A stretch of 44,740 nucleotides of DNA from an uncultured Prevotellaceae bacterium (lineage in GTDB: Bacteria > Bacteroidota > Bacteroidia > Bacteroidales > Bacteroidaceae), in the NCBI GenBank assembly GCA_937891085.1, contig CALAEY010000077.1:1-44740 (forward strand), in the 5' to 3' direction. Positions 15,847 through 24,344 of this stretch are shown here, piece after piece (the stretch's first letter is position 1; every line of letters starts with the position of its first letter). Under the pieces are notes generated by a model, which was not told where the DNA came from, ran no database searches, and saw nothing but the letters and a program-made list of their open reading frames with translations. The position numbers were made by a program, and so were the translations under genes.

Positions 15847-16180
15847 GGACGACATATTACTGAAAGACTTCCTGCAAGCCAACAAGCAGGAGGTGGCGGA
15901 CAATGGGTTTTCACGCCGCGTGATGAACCGACTGCCTGAACGCAGGGCTGTGCTGCTGAGCTACGTGCTCTCAGCAGTGAGCCTCGTGCTGGCAGTGGCC
16001 CTCTTCTACGTGCAAGGTGGTGTGGGCATCGTGAGCAATGCCCTCAGGGAGGTATTCCAAAACATCTCCTTCAGCGGCAATCTTTCTACCCTCAATGGCA
16101 CGGAGCCTTGGACATTAGCCGTGGTAGCAGTGGTTTTATTGTTCATGGGGTATGGAAAACTGGTCAATATGTCCGAATAG
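15830..16180 (+). CDS. Small membrane protein coupled to the ECF sigma gene
   Basis: A 116-residue protein with an N-terminal cytoplasmic segment (DDILLKDFLQANKQEVADNG then FSRRVMNRLPER) and two hydrophobic helices (about 42-62 and 93-110). It starts inside the sigma gene. The size, topology and position fit the DUF5056-like small proteins seen beside Bacteroidota sigma factors, and an anti-sigma-like role is plausible, but no zinc-binding anti-sigma motif is present. Function is inferred from context only. Confidence 0.7.
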   Translation: MDMVDKDDILLKDFLQANKQEVADNGFSRRVMNRLPERRAVLLSYVLSAVSLVLAVALFYVQGGVGIVSNALREVFQNISFSGNLSTLNGTEPWTLAVVAVVLLFMGYGKLVNMSE

Positions 16181-16193
16181 TTTTCACCTCGCC

Positions 16194-16224
16194 TTTGATA
16201 TTTGATGCAGAAATAGTATTTTTG
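16194..16224 (+). promoter_or_regulatory. Promoter of the phospholipase-D-family gene
   Basis: TTTG (16194-16197), 19 bases, then TATTTTTG (16217-16224): a full Bacteroidota -33/-7 pair. Three 8-bp units (GTAAAAAG, GTAAAAAG, GTGAAAAA; 16230-16253) follow, the last containing the GTG start codon. Confidence 0.65.
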
Positions 16225-16245
16225 CATCCGTAAAAAGGTAAAAAG

Positions 16246-17475
16246 GTGAAAAAGCATATTCTATTACTCATATTTCTCACACTTTGGGGGCTGAATGCGG
16301 GGGCACAGACAGCTAATGCACTGATGCTGCAATACCTCACAGACATGGGGGTGGACATCACTACGCACAATCATGTGAAGCTCTTCTTCAATGGACACGA
16401 TAAGTTCGAGGACTTGTTTCACTACTTCCGTCAGGCGAAAGAAAACATCAATCTGGAATATTTCAACTTCCGCAACGACTCCATTGCCAATCTGACCTTC
16501 GACATTCTGGGTGAGAAGGTGAAGGAGGGCGTGACGGTGCGTGCCATGTTTGATGCCTTCGGAAACTCCAGCAATAACCAACCGCTGAAGCGTGACCACA
16601 TGAAGGCCATCCGTGAGAAAGGCATCGAGCTGGTGAAGTTCGACCCCATCGTCTTCCCTTGGGTGAATCACATCGTGCCACGCGATCATCGCAAAATCGT
16701 GGTGATTGATGGTAAGGTGGGCTATACGGGTGGCATGAACATAGCCGACTACTATGTGAATGGCTTGGAAGGCATCGGAGCCTGGCATGACATTCACATG
16801 CGCATAGAGGGCGAGGCCGTGGCTAAGCTGCAAGACATCTTCCTCACTACCTGGAATAAGGAGACAAAGCAGCAGGTGGGCGGAGAGGAGTTCTATTACG
16901 AGCCTACCACTTGGCCCGACAGCCTGAACACCACGATGGCCATTGTGAACCGTGCCCCCAAAAAGACGCCTAAGCACATACGCAGAGCTTACGCTCATGC
17001 CATCGACGTGGCGCAGGAGAAAGTGCAGATCATCAACCCCTACTTCGTGCCTACACATCTGGTGCGCAAGGCTCTGAAAAACGCCATCAAGCGCGGCATC
17101 GACGTGCAGATCATGCTGCCTGCCAAGTCGGACATCCCCTTCACGCCTGATGTGGCTGAATATGTAGCGCACAAGCTGATGAAGAAGGGTGCCAAGATCT
17201 ACCTGTTCAACGGTGGTTTCCACCACTCCAAGGTGATGATGATAGACGATGATTTCTGCACCGTGGGCACTGCCAATCTGGACAGCCGAAGCCTGCGCTA
17301 CGACTATGAAACCAATGCCTTCATCTTCGACAAGCAGGTGACCAAGCAACTGACCGATCTCTATGCGAGGGACCTTCAGAACTGCACCACGATGACGCCA
17401 GAGTATTGGAAGCAGAAAAAGGGTGGGAAAAAATTCGCAGGCTGGTTCGGAAATTTGCTCACTCCTTTCTTATAA
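16246..17475 (+). CDS. Exported phospholipase-D-family protein (cardiolipin-synthase-like)
   Basis: A 409-residue protein with two HKD motifs. The first is His148-Lys150-Asp155 in RDHRKIVVIDGKVGYTGGMN and the second is His327-Lys329-Asp334 in HHSKVMMIDDDFCTVG, both with the flanking Gly/Asn and Asn/Asp residues of cardiolipin synthases. Instead of the usual two N-terminal membrane helices it has a cleavable-looking signal peptide (MKKHILLLIFLTLWGLNAGAQ), implying a periplasmic or lipid-facing enzyme. It may make cardiolipin or hydrolyse phospholipids. It starts with GTG and has its own promoter. Confidence 0.85.
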   Translation: MKKHILLLIFLTLWGLNAGAQTANALMLQYLTDMGVDITTHNHVKLFFNGHDKFEDLFHYFRQAKENINLEYFNFRNDSIANLTFDILGEKVKEGVTVRAMFDAFGNSSNNQPLKRDHMKAIREKGIELVKFDPIVFPWVNHIVPRDHRKIVVIDGKVGYTGGMNIADYYVNGLEGIGAWHDIHMRIEGEAVAKLQDIFLTTWNKETKQQVGGEEFYYEPTTWPDSLNTTMAIVNRAPKKTPKHIRRAYAHAIDVAQEKVQIINPYFVPTHLVRKALKNAIKRGIDVQIMLPAKSDIPFTPDVAEYVAHKLMKKGAKIYLFNGGFHHSKVMMIDDDFCTVGTANLDSRSLRYDYETNAFIFDKQVTKQLTDLYARDLQNCTTMTPEYWKQKKGGKKFAGWFGNLLTPFL

Positions 17476-17488
17476 TCTGAAAAATCAC

Positions 17489-17496
17489 TATCTTTA
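17489..17496 (+). promoter_or_regulatory. Possible -7 box of thyA
   Basis: TATCTTTA (one base off TAnnTTTG), with TTTC 19 bases upstream (17466-17469), 17 bases before the thyA ATG. It overlaps the 3' end of the preceding gene's trailer. Confidence 0.4.
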
Positions 17497-17513
17497 CGGG
17501 CAAAAGAAGACTT

Positions 17514-18308
17514 ATGAAACAATACTTAGACATACTGCAGCGTGTGCTGGATGAAGGCGTGCATAAGGAAGACCGCACTGGCACAGGAACCATCAGTGTT
17601 TTCGGGCATCAGATGAGGTTCAACTTGGATGACGGCTTTCCTTGCCTCACCACGAAGAAGCTGCACCTAAAATCCATCATCTACGAACTGCTGTGGTTTC
17701 TTAGAGGTGATACCAACGTGCATTGGCTCCAAGAGCATGGCGTGCGCATCTGGAACGAGTGGGCTGATGAGAACGGAGAGTTGGGCCCTGTTTATGGACA
17801 CCAATGGCGTGCCTGGCCCGATTATAACGGTAAGCCAATCGACCAGATTAAGCAGGTGGTGGAAATGATAAAGCATAATCCAGACTCTCGTCGCATGATA
17901 GTGAGCGCTTGGAACGTAGCAGAGGTGAACAAGATGGCTCTGCCTCCTTGCCACACCATCTTCCAGTTCTATGTAGCCAACGGCCGATTGAGCCTGCAAC
18001 TTTATCAGCGCAGTGCAGACCTCTTCCTTGGCGTGCCATTCAACATCGCCTCTTATGCTTTGCTACTGATGATGATGGCTCAAGTAACAGGATTGAAGGC
18101 AGGCGACTTCGTTCACACCTTGGGCGATGCGCACATCTATTCTAACCACATAGAGCAGGTGAAGCTGCAGCTCACACGCGAGCCACGCCCACTGCCTAAG
18201 ATGCACATTAACCCTGACGTGAAAGACCTGTTCGATTTCCGTTTTGAGGATTTTGAGCTGACAGACTATAACCCTTGGCCACACATCGCAGGTGTGGTGG
18301 CTGTCTAA
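17514..18308 (+). CDS. thyA: Thymidylate synthase
   Basis: A 264-residue enzyme converting dUMP to dTMP with methylenetetrahydrofolate. Length and the catalytic Cys146 (LPPCHTIFQFYV) match the E. coli-type ThyA. Other conserved blocks are RTGTGTISVFGHQMRF near the N-terminus, PVYGHQWRAW, and QRSADLFLGVPFNIASYALL. It is followed after 12 bases by folA, the enzyme that recycles the dihydrofolate made here, so the pair forms a functional dTMP unit. Confidence 0.97.
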   Translation: MKQYLDILQRVLDEGVHKEDRTGTGTISVFGHQMRFNLDDGFPCLTTKKLHLKSIIYELLWFLRGDTNVHWLQEHGVRIWNEWADENGELGPVYGHQWRAWPDYNGKPIDQIKQVVEMIKHNPDSRRMIVSAWNVAEVNKMALPPCHTIFQFYVANGRLSLQLYQRSADLFLGVPFNIASYALLLMMMAQVTGLKAGDFVHTLGDAHIYSNHIEQVKLQLTREPRPLPKMHINPDVKDLFDFRFEDFELTDYNPWPHIAGVVAV

Positions 18309-18320
18309 CCCGTAAAGACC

Positions 18321-18824
18321 ATGATTTCCATCATCGCCGCCATCGACCAAAACAGAGCATTGGGCTATAAGAACCAGTTGCTATTCTACCTGCCAGCCGA
18401 CCTGAAGCATTTCAAGGCACTGACCACAGGACATACCATCGTGATGGGCCGTAAGACGTTTGAATCACTCCCTAAGGGTGCACTTCCAAACCGTCGTAAC
18501 ATCGTCATCTCTACCCATCGTGACCTCAGTTATTCAGGCGCCGAGATTTACCATTCTCTTGAGGAGGCATTGGCACATTGCGAAGCAGACGAGAAGATCT
18601 ACATCATTGGCGGTGCCAGTGTGTATAAGCAAGCCATGCCTCTGGCCGATGAGCTCTGCATGACACTGGTGGATGCTGCTGCCCCCAAGGCTGATGCCTA
18701 CTTCCCTCCTATCGACACAGAAGTATGGGAAGAAAAAAGCAGGGAGCCTCATCAAGCAGACGAGAAGCATCCCTGCGATTATGCATTCGTGAACTACGAG
18801 CGGAAGACGACTCCTACTCTGTAG
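18321..18824 (+). CDS. folA: Dihydrofolate reductase
   Basis: A 167-residue NADPH-dependent reductase. The N-terminal SIIAAIDQNRALGYKNQLLF, the following LPADLKHFKALT, VMGRKTFESLP and IYIIGGASVYKQA blocks define DHFR. It is downstream of thyA with a 12-base gap. Its last 11 bases overlap the convergent Lrp-type gene. Confidence 0.96.
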   Translation: MISIIAAIDQNRALGYKNQLLFYLPADLKHFKALTTGHTIVMGRKTFESLPKGALPNRRNIVISTHRDLSYSGAEIYHSLEEALAHCEADEKIYIIGGASVYKQAMPLADELCMTLVDAAAPKADAYFPPIDTEVWEEKSREPHQADEKHPCDYAFVNYERKTTPTL

Positions 18825-19335
18825 CCATATCTATTTCTGGTAATTCATCGGCACTGTCGTCTGCCAAGGCAGGACTCAGCTCGATAGGCATCTGACGCTT
18901 CAATGCCTCATGGAATGAAATCAAGGTCTCTGTGCGCGCCAAGTTGAGTGGCTGCAATTTGTCATGGATGATGCTGAGCAGGTGGTGGTTATTGCGTGCA
19001 TAGAGTTTGATAAACATATCATACTTGCCCGTAGTATAGTGACACTCTACCACCTCTGGAATAAGCGACAGCTTCTCAATCACCTCCTCGAAAGAAGATG
19101 GATCCTTCAGATACAAACCGATATAAGCACATGTCTCATATCCCACTTTCTCAGGATCAATAACAAATTGTGACCCTTTCAAGATACCCAAGTTGGTAAG
19201 CTTCTGAATACGCTGATGAATAGCTGCGCCAGACACATTACAAGTTCTCGCTACCTCAAGGAATGGAATGCGGGCATTGTTCGCAATCAACTTCAAAATC
19301 TGCTCATCAAGAGCATCTAACTGATGATGTCCCAT
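18814..19335 (-). CDS. Lrp/AsnC-family transcriptional regulator
   Basis: A 173-residue regulator. The N-terminal helix-turn-helix (LDALDEQILKLIANNARIPF, then EVARTCNVSGAAIHQRIQKL) is followed by the AsnC ligand-binding/oligomerisation domain (about 65-150; VVECHYTTGKYDMFIKLYAR). An acidic tail (ADDSADELPEIDMATE) extends beyond the usual end of about 150 residues. Targets are probably amino-acid or nitrogen-related but unknown. It is divergent from the M64 peptidase gene, with 168 bases between. Confidence 0.92.
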   Translation of the reverse strand: MGHHQLDALDEQILKLIANNARIPFLEVARTCNVSGAAIHQRIQKLTNLGILKGSQFVIDPEKVGYETCAYIGLYLKDPSSFEEVIEKLSLIPEVVECHYTTGKYDMFIKLYARNNHHLLSIIHDKLQPLNLARTETLISFHEALKRQMPIELSPALADDSADELPEIDMATE

Positions 19336-19390
19336 AAAATTATTATTAGTTCAATATTCGTAATAAATTATTTTCAACCTTTCAGGTCAA

Positions 19391-19398
19391 CAAAGTTA
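19391..19398 (-). promoter_or_regulatory. Probable -7 box of the Lrp-type gene
   Basis: The reverse complement is TAACTTTG, an exact TAnnTTTG match, 56 bases upstream of the start. No well-spaced -33 box is visible. Confidence 0.45.
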
Positions 19399-19472
19399 AA
19401 GAAAAATTTGTCTATAACTATCATTTTGCAAAGATTTTTTTTGCCAAATCGACATTTTAGAAATTTATGTTA

Positions 19473-19480
19473 TATCTTTG
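19473..19480 (+). promoter_or_regulatory. Probable -7 box of the M64 peptidase gene
   Basis: TATCTTTG fits TAnnTTTG, 24 bases before the chosen ATG at 19504, which supports that start over longer upstream reading. Confidence 0.5.
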
Positions 19481-19503
19481 GGGTAGTAATAAACTGTAAT
19501 CTT

Positions 19504-20778
19504 ATGAAAAAGGTAATAATTTTTATGATGGCCGTTTGCAGCCTGCTCACCTTAAGCGCCCAGCAGTTTGACGATTATTTCGAGGACAAGACGCTGAGGA
19601 TAGACTACATCTTCAATGGGAATGCAGAGAGGCAGGAGATCAGTCTGGACGGCTTAGTATCACTGCCTGGATGGGCAGGACGCAGGACGAGGTTGGCGGA
19701 GCTTCCGCTTGAGGGTAATGGTCAGATCATCGTGAGAGACAGTGTTTCGAAGCAAGTCATCTACAAGACATCGTTCTCTACCCTATTCCAAGAATGGATG
19801 GAGCTTGATGAACCATCCAGAGTGACAAAGGGCTATGAGAATACGTTCTTGGTACCTTATCCTAAGCAGACAGCTGAGATGGAGGTTGTACTCTTCGGGT
19901 TTGACCGCGAAGTGAAGGCACGGATGAAGCACATGGTGGATCCGAAGGATATTCTGATACATCAAAAGGGGCTCACACACATCACGCCACATAAGTACAT
20001 CTATCAAGGTGGAACACCTGAGAAATGCATCGATGTAGCCATATTGGCAGAGGGCTATACGGCAGCAGAGATGGATACGTTTTATAAAGATGCGGAGATA
20101 GCCGTGGAGAGCATGTTCAGCCATGAACCATTCAAGAGCATGCAGGACCGCTTCAATTTCGTGGCTGTAGCCAGCGAATCGGCTGACAGCGGCGTGAGCA
20201 TTCCAAAGTATGGCGACTGGAAGAGTACGGCTTTCGGCTCTCATTTTAGCACTTTCTACTCCGACCGCTACCTAACAACCTCACAACTGAAGTCCGTACA
20301 TGACGCTCTCGCTGGTATCCCTTACGAACACATTATTATATTAGCCAATACGGCCGAATATGGCGGTGGAGGTATCTACAACTCACTCACCCTTACAGCT
20401 GCCCACCATCCAGATTTCAGGCCCGTGGTAGTGCATGAGTTCGGACATAGCTTTGGAGGACTGGCCGACGAGTATTTCTACAATGACGATGTGATGACAG
20501 ACACCTATCCTACGGGTGTAGAACCTTGGGAGCCTAATGTAACCACTCTGGTGGACTTCGATTCCAAGTGGAAGAAACTATTGTCAAAGGACACCCCAAT
20601 CCCAACGAGTGCCGACGATAGAGACCGCATCATTGGCGTCTATGAGGGCGGAGCATACTCCAGCAAGGGCATCTATCGAGGAGCATTCAACTGCCGTATG
20701 CGTACCAACCACTACCCTACTTTCTGTGCCGTATGTGAGCACGCATTGATGGAGATGATAGACTTCTACACCAAATAA
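19504..20778 (+). CDS. Exported M64-family metallopeptidase
   Basis: A 424-residue secreted protein. A signal peptide (MKKVIIFMMAVCSLLTLSAQ) precedes an N-terminal beta-rich domain typical of Bacteroidota M64 proteins (about 21-160) and the M64 catalytic domain. The zinc motif is His311-Glu312-Phe-Gly-His315 in VVHEFGHSFGGLADEYF. M64 was named for an IgA-cleaving peptidase of Clostridium ramosum; whether this one cuts immunoglobulin is unknown. The substrate is probably a periplasmic or host protein. It ends before a strong bidirectional terminator shared with the convergent exbD gene. Confidence 0.9.
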   Translation: MKKVIIFMMAVCSLLTLSAQQFDDYFEDKTLRIDYIFNGNAERQEISLDGLVSLPGWAGRRTRLAELPLEGNGQIIVRDSVSKQVIYKTSFSTLFQEWMELDEPSRVTKGYENTFLVPYPKQTAEMEVVLFGFDREVKARMKHMVDPKDILIHQKGLTHITPHKYIYQGGTPEKCIDVAILAEGYTAAEMDTFYKDAEIAVESMFSHEPFKSMQDRFNFVAVASESADSGVSIPKYGDWKSTAFGSHFSTFYSDRYLTTSQLKSVHDALAGIPYEHIIILANTAEYGGGGIYNSLTLTAAHHPDFRPVVVHEFGHSFGGLADEYFYNDDVMTDTYPTGVEPWEPNVTTLVDFDSKWKKLLSKDTPIPTSADDRDRIIGVYEGGAYSSKGIYRGAFNCRMRTNHYPTFCAVCEHALMEMIDFYTK

Positions 20779-20810
20779 ATCAAACTGAAATTGAAACTAA
20801 CTGAAACAAA

Positions 20811-20841
20811 AAGAAGGTCATTGATTCTCAATGACCTTCTT
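20811..20841. terminator. Bidirectional terminator between the M64 peptidase and exbD genes
   Basis: AAGAAGGTCATTGA (20811-20824) pairs perfectly with TCAATGACCTTCTT (20828-20841) around a three-base loop. A-rich and T-rich flanks suit termination from both sides. Confidence 0.85.
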
Positions 20842-20862
20842 TCAATATATGTAATCAACTAA

Positions 20863-21327
20863 TTACTGTTTTTTAGCAGCAGAATAGTTAATCTTCAAAG
20901 CATAAGCCCTACGAAGTGCTTCCTTGATATCAGTAACGATACCCATCTTGGTTTCGCGGTCCACCTTCAGAGAAACAGTCATCTGAGGCTGATCCTCCTC
21001 CTTCATGCTGGCGCGCTCACCAATGATATAATCCTGAATTTCAGAAACCTCGGCAAAGCTATCGTTGAGCTGAATACGAGACTCAGTACCCAACTGCTTC
21101 TGGTACTCCTGAGTAGGAACGCCTACGTAGATGAAAGTCACAAGTGACTTTTTTTCCAGCTTCTCCAACTCAGTACCCTGAGGAGCTCTAAACTGAACCT
21201 TCAATGCAACCTCACGCATGGTAGTTACCATCATGAAGAAGAACAACAGAGAGAAGATCAAGTCAGGCAGTGAAGAGGTGTTCAACTTAGGTAATGAACG
21301 ACCACCAGTTTTGTTAAATTTTCCCAT
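20863..21327 (-). CDS. exbD: ExbD-type biopolymer transport protein (second copy)
   Basis: A 154-residue inner-membrane protein with one N-terminal transmembrane helix containing the essential Asp (SSLPDLIFSLLFFFMMVTTM, Asp22) and a periplasmic domain. ExbD works with ExbB to couple proton flow to TonB. It follows the first exbD by two bases and is last in the exbB operon. Two divergent ExbD proteins per operon are usual in Bacteroidota and may form a hetero-oligomer. Confidence 0.92.
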   Translation of the reverse strand: MGKFNKTGGRSLPKLNTSSLPDLIFSLLFFFMMVTTMREVALKVQFRAPQGTELEKLEKKSLVTFIYVGVPTQEYQKQLGTESRIQLNDSFAEVSEIQDYIIGERASMKEEDQPQMTVSLKVDRETKMGIVTDIKEALRRAYALKINYSAAKKQ

Positions 21328-21329
21328 AC

Positions 21330-21917
21330 TTACTTATCTCCATACTTTTTAGGTTCAGCCTCTGAAATGTTCTGAGGATAGATCTGACGGATAGACTCCT
21401 GCTGAACTTCATCGCATTCAGCATAAGCCTTTCCAAACTTTGAATTACCGATCTCATCACGGAGCTCATTGTAAGCAGCCACGAGTTCATTCTGTACAAG
21501 GATGTATGCATTGTAAGAAGAACCACGGTCGCATCGCAGTGATACCACGTGATTTGCAGTCACCATAGTAGGTCCAAACAATGGAACTTCGATCTGAGTC
21601 TTCTCAGGCATCTTAGGATCATCGTTTGGGTTGGCGATAAATTCCTTTGCTCTAGAACGCAACTGATCAATAGAGATATATTCGCCACCGCACATCAACT
21701 GGTCTTGGAAGTTGAGGAAGACGGTGAGAACGTTACGTTCTTTCAACTTAATATCATCACTCTTCTGATTCTGCTCTGGTGGAGGTGGCAGACGACGTGC
21801 CAAACCCTGATCAGTATCCATAGAAGTGGTGATCAAGAAGAAAATCAGCAAAATGAAGGAAATATCCGCCGTTGAGCTTGAGTTAAGCTCTGGAACTTCT
21901 CTTTTACCTTTTGCCAT
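21330..21917 (-). CDS. exbD: ExbD-type biopolymer transport protein (first copy)
   Basis: A 195-residue ExbD/TolR family protein. The single transmembrane helix carries the conserved Asp (SSSTADISFILLIFFLITTS). The periplasmic part is longer than in the second copy and includes a Pro-rich linker (RRLPPPPEQNQ) and a charged C-terminal tail. It lies 19 bases after the small membrane protein and two bases before the second exbD. Confidence 0.92.
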   Translation of the reverse strand: MAKGKREVPELNSSSTADISFILLIFFLITTSMDTDQGLARRLPPPPEQNQKSDDIKLKERNVLTVFLNFQDQLMCGGEYISIDQLRSRAKEFIANPNDDPKMPEKTQIEVPLFGPTMVTANHVVSLRCDRGSSYNAYILVQNELVAAYNELRDEIGNSKFGKAYAECDEVQQESIRQIYPQNISEAEPKKYGDK

Positions 21918-21936
21918 ATTACTTTCCCCTCAATTA

Positions 21937-22422
21937 TTAAATGAATCTCTTACGCAGTGCGAAAAATACCATGAGCACGCACAGCAATGCAATCATAAAG
22001 TAGATTGAATAGCAGAACATATCTGTAATCTTCAACCATGTTTCGGTATTCTCAGTTCCTTCGTAACCAACGATATTCAAAGGAGTACCATCACCGATAG
22101 TGTAAGTTACACCCAGCAGAACCACTAAGAGAACGATGCCCAGCAAAGACATCATAGCATCCTTAGGAGAGTGCTTCAAAGTGCTTACAAACTGATAGCA
22201 TACAGTGATTAATGTAACGAGAACTGCGATTGCGCCTAATGCATACAACCAGTAGAGGAGAGCATCTGTATGAGCTGGCTCCCACATGGAAGTATCGGCA
22301 ACCAAACGCTCTGCTTCTGGGGTATCACCGCCGAAGTAGAACAGGCAGAAGATGGCAATAGAAATCAAAATGAGTGCTGCCAATACTGCGCCTGATACTT
22401 TTTGTATTCTAATTTTACCCAT
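21937..22422 (-). CDS. Small four-helix membrane protein in the exb operon
   Basis: A 161-residue protein with four hydrophobic segments (about 12-30, 57-80, 90-110 and 136-156). It has no family I can name with certainty. It sits between exbB and exbD, a position regularly taken by such a protein in Bacteroidota operons, so it is probably an accessory subunit or assembly partner of the ExbB-ExbD motor. That role is inferred from position alone. Confidence 0.75.
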   Translation of the reverse strand: MGKIRIQKVSGAVLAALILISIAIFCLFYFGGDTPEAERLVADTSMWEPAHTDALLYWLYALGAIAVLVTLITVCYQFVSTLKHSPKDAMMSLLGIVLLVVLLGVTYTIGDGTPLNIVGYEGTENTETWLKITDMFCYSIYFMIALLCVLMVFFALRKRFI

Positions 22423-22479
22423 AACTTTTCCTTTCTTAGATATTAGAAATTAACAATCAGAAAATAAGAATTCTTTTAA

Positions 22480-23208
22480 TTACTTCTTATATTTCAGGTT
22501 GTACTTGGTGATGAGGTCAAGCAGAGTAACAGAAGAATCCTCCATGTCACTTGTGATAGACTCAATCTTAGACAGGATGTAGTTATAGAATACCTGCAGA
22601 ATCAAAGCAACAACAATACCGAAGATAGTAGTGATCAATGCCACCTTCATACCACCAGCCACAACTGTAGGGCTGATATCACCTACCTGCTGGATCTTAT
22701 CGAATGCCTGCACCATACCAATCACAGTTCCCAAGAATCCCAGAGAAGGAGACATGGCGATGAACAATGTAATCCAAGAGCAGTTCTTCTCAAGATAACC
22801 TGCCTGAACACCACCGTAAGAAACAACTGAACGCTCTACAGTATCCAGACCCTGGTCGATGCGAAGCAGACCCTGATAGTAGATAGAAGCGATAGGACCA
22901 CGAGTGTTGCGAGCGATGTCCTTAGCACCCTCAACATCACCTCTCTCAAGAGCCTCTTCAATCTGGCCGATGAACTTCTTAGTGTTGATTTCAGCAAGTC
23001 CCAGATAGATAATACGCTCAATACATACGGCAAGACCGATTACCAATGCGATAGCAACCAATGACATGAAGGAAGCAGAACCTTCGATGTACTTAGTTTT
23101 CAGTTCCTTGTGGAGACCACCGGTTTCAGCTTCTTGAGCCTGAGCCACTTGAGTTGTGCCAAATGTCATGGCACCAATTACAGCAACAATTGCAAATAAC
23201 TTTTTCAT
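22480..23208 (-). CDS. exbB: ExbB/TolQ/MotA-family proton channel protein
   Basis: A 242-residue inner-membrane protein of the TonB energising complex. Apparent signal-like N-terminus (MKKLFAIVAVIGAMTFGTTQ), a first helix at about 45-65 (ASFMSLVAIALVIGLAVCIE), and the conserved C-terminal pair with LGFLGTVIGMVQAFDKIQ and ALITTIFGIVVALILQVFYN. The start at 23208 is chosen because it gives this N-terminus; the longer frame would reach into the tRNA flank. It heads the operon exbB, small membrane protein, exbD, exbD. Confidence 0.93.
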   Translation of the reverse strand: MKKLFAIVAVIGAMTFGTTQVAQAQEAETGGLHKELKTKYIEGSASFMSLVAIALVIGLAVCIERIIYLGLAEINTKKFIGQIEEALERGDVEGAKDIARNTRGPIASIYYQGLLRIDQGLDTVERSVVSYGGVQAGYLEKNCSWITLFIAMSPSLGFLGTVIGMVQAFDKIQQVGDISPTVVAGGMKVALITTIFGIVVALILQVFYNYILSKIESITSDMEDSSVTLLDLITKYNLKYKK

Positions 23209-23304
23209 TGTGTGTTTAAATTTTAAGATTAAATAATTAATTAAAAAAATATGTTTCTCAATAAAAATTTCATTCTCTCTATTCTCCCAGTGCGTCACTC
23301 CTTG

Positions 23305-23392
23305 CGGAGAGAGGGGGATTCGAACCCCCGATACCCTTTAGGGGTATACACGCTTTCCAGGCGTGCCTCTTCAACCACTCGAGCATCTCTCC
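23305..23392 (-). tRNA. tRNA-Ser, anticodon GGA
   Basis: On the minus strand the acceptor arm GGAGAGA pairs with TCTCTCC, and the anticodon arm CACGC-CTGGAAA-GCGTG places GGA as anticodon. A long variable arm (TATACCCCTAAAGGGTAT) marks a class II serine tRNA. The T arm is GGGGG-TTCGAAT-CCCCC, and the discriminator is G. No CCA is encoded, as is common in Bacteroidota. The 23209-23549 gap otherwise holds only a short inverted repeat. Confidence 0.95.
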
Positions 23393-23418
23393 AATGAGGT
23401 ACTGCATCTGAAATCGGG

Positions 23419-23440
23419 CGCAAATTACAAAAAATTTGCG
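23419..23440. repeat. Short inverted repeat upstream of the tRNA
   Basis: CGCAAATT (23419-23426) and AATTTGCG (23433-23440) form an 8-bp inverted repeat with a 6-base spacer. It overlaps the likely promoter of the minus-strand tRNA, where TAATTTG lies. It may be regulatory or incidental. Confidence 0.35.
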
Positions 23441-23549
23441 AACTTTCCATGAATTTCCGCTACAAATGTATTCTTTTTTTTTAGTGTTTAAAAGAATAAT
23501 TCGCAGTTTATTTCAGTTCAAAGGACAAAATTAATAAAAATTAATTTCT

Positions 23550-24344
23550 TCACCATAATTTTTCGTGCAAATTAAACACCCGCAGTGCATTTTCTGTCGT
23601 TATTTGTGCCATTTGCTCTAAAGTGAGGCCGTAAATGTCGGCCAACTTCTGCAATGTATGATAAGCGAAGGCGCTCTCATTGCGTTTTCCTCTTTTGGGC
23701 ACGGGGGCCAGATAGGGCGCATCTGTCTCCACCACAATCCGCTCAATAGGAATCGTGGCTAGTACGGGTGGCAGGGGCGACTTCTTGAAGGTAACGATGC
23801 CGTTGATGCCAAGCAGGAAATGGGGAAACTCTAGCATGCGTTCTGTCTCTCCCTCTCCAGCCGTAAAACTATGGAAAATGCCACGCAGTTTCTGCACATC
23901 GAATTTGCGAAGTACTCGACAGATGACCTCAAAACCCTTTCGACAATGGATCACAATGGGAAGGTTGAACTCCAGCGCCCACTCCACTTGCGTTTGAAAA
24001 ACCACTTCCTGCTCTTTCTCATAGGTGGTATCCCAATAGAGGTCGATTCCTATCTCCCCCACTCCGATGTATTGGTCATGATTAGTCTCAAGTTCATGAC
24101 GCACGAAGCTAAGTTCACCTTCATAATGGTCGTTTACTGACTCAGGATGCACTCCCACCATGGGATAGCAATAATGTGGATACGAGTGACACATATCCAT
24201 GAGGCGTTGATGCGTAGTGCTGTCAATGTCGGGCATGAAAATGCGAGACACACCCGTTTCCTGAGCACGATGCACCACCTCGGCCCTGTCTTCATCAAAC
24301 TCCTCCAAGAAGAGGTGTGAATGGGTATCAATGAAACTCAGCAT
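23550..24344 (-). CDS. tatD: TatD-family metal-dependent deoxyribonuclease
   Basis: A 264-residue TIM-barrel hydrolase. Metal-binding motifs are FIDTHSHLF at the N-terminus, VGEIGIDLYWD, IVIHCRKGFEV, FHSFTAGEGE and VVETDAPYLAP. TatD proteins act as exonucleases in DNA repair and degradation; some relatives have D-aminoacyl-tRNA deacylase activity. The start ATG shares one base with the stop TGA of the upstream polyprenyl synthase gene, so the two are translationally coupled. Confidence 0.92.
   Translation of the reverse strand: MLSFIDTHSHLFLEEFDEDRAEVVHRAQETGVSRIFMPDIDSTTHQRLMDMCHSYPHYCYPMVGVHPESVNDHYEGELSFVRHELETNHDQYIGVGEIGIDLYWDTTYEKEQEVVFQTQVEWALEFNLPIVIHCRKGFEVICRVLRKFDVQKLRGIFHSFTAGEGETERMLEFPHFLLGINGIVTFKKSPLPPVLATIPIERIVVETDAPYLAPVPKRGKRNESAFAYHTLQKLADIYGLTLEQMAQITTENALRVFNLHEKLW

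Noticed and set aside
16264..17349. Long open frame opposite the phospholipase-D-family gene (361 codons)
   Set aside because: Antisense mirror of a gene with two intact HKD motifs; no start context or family similarity.
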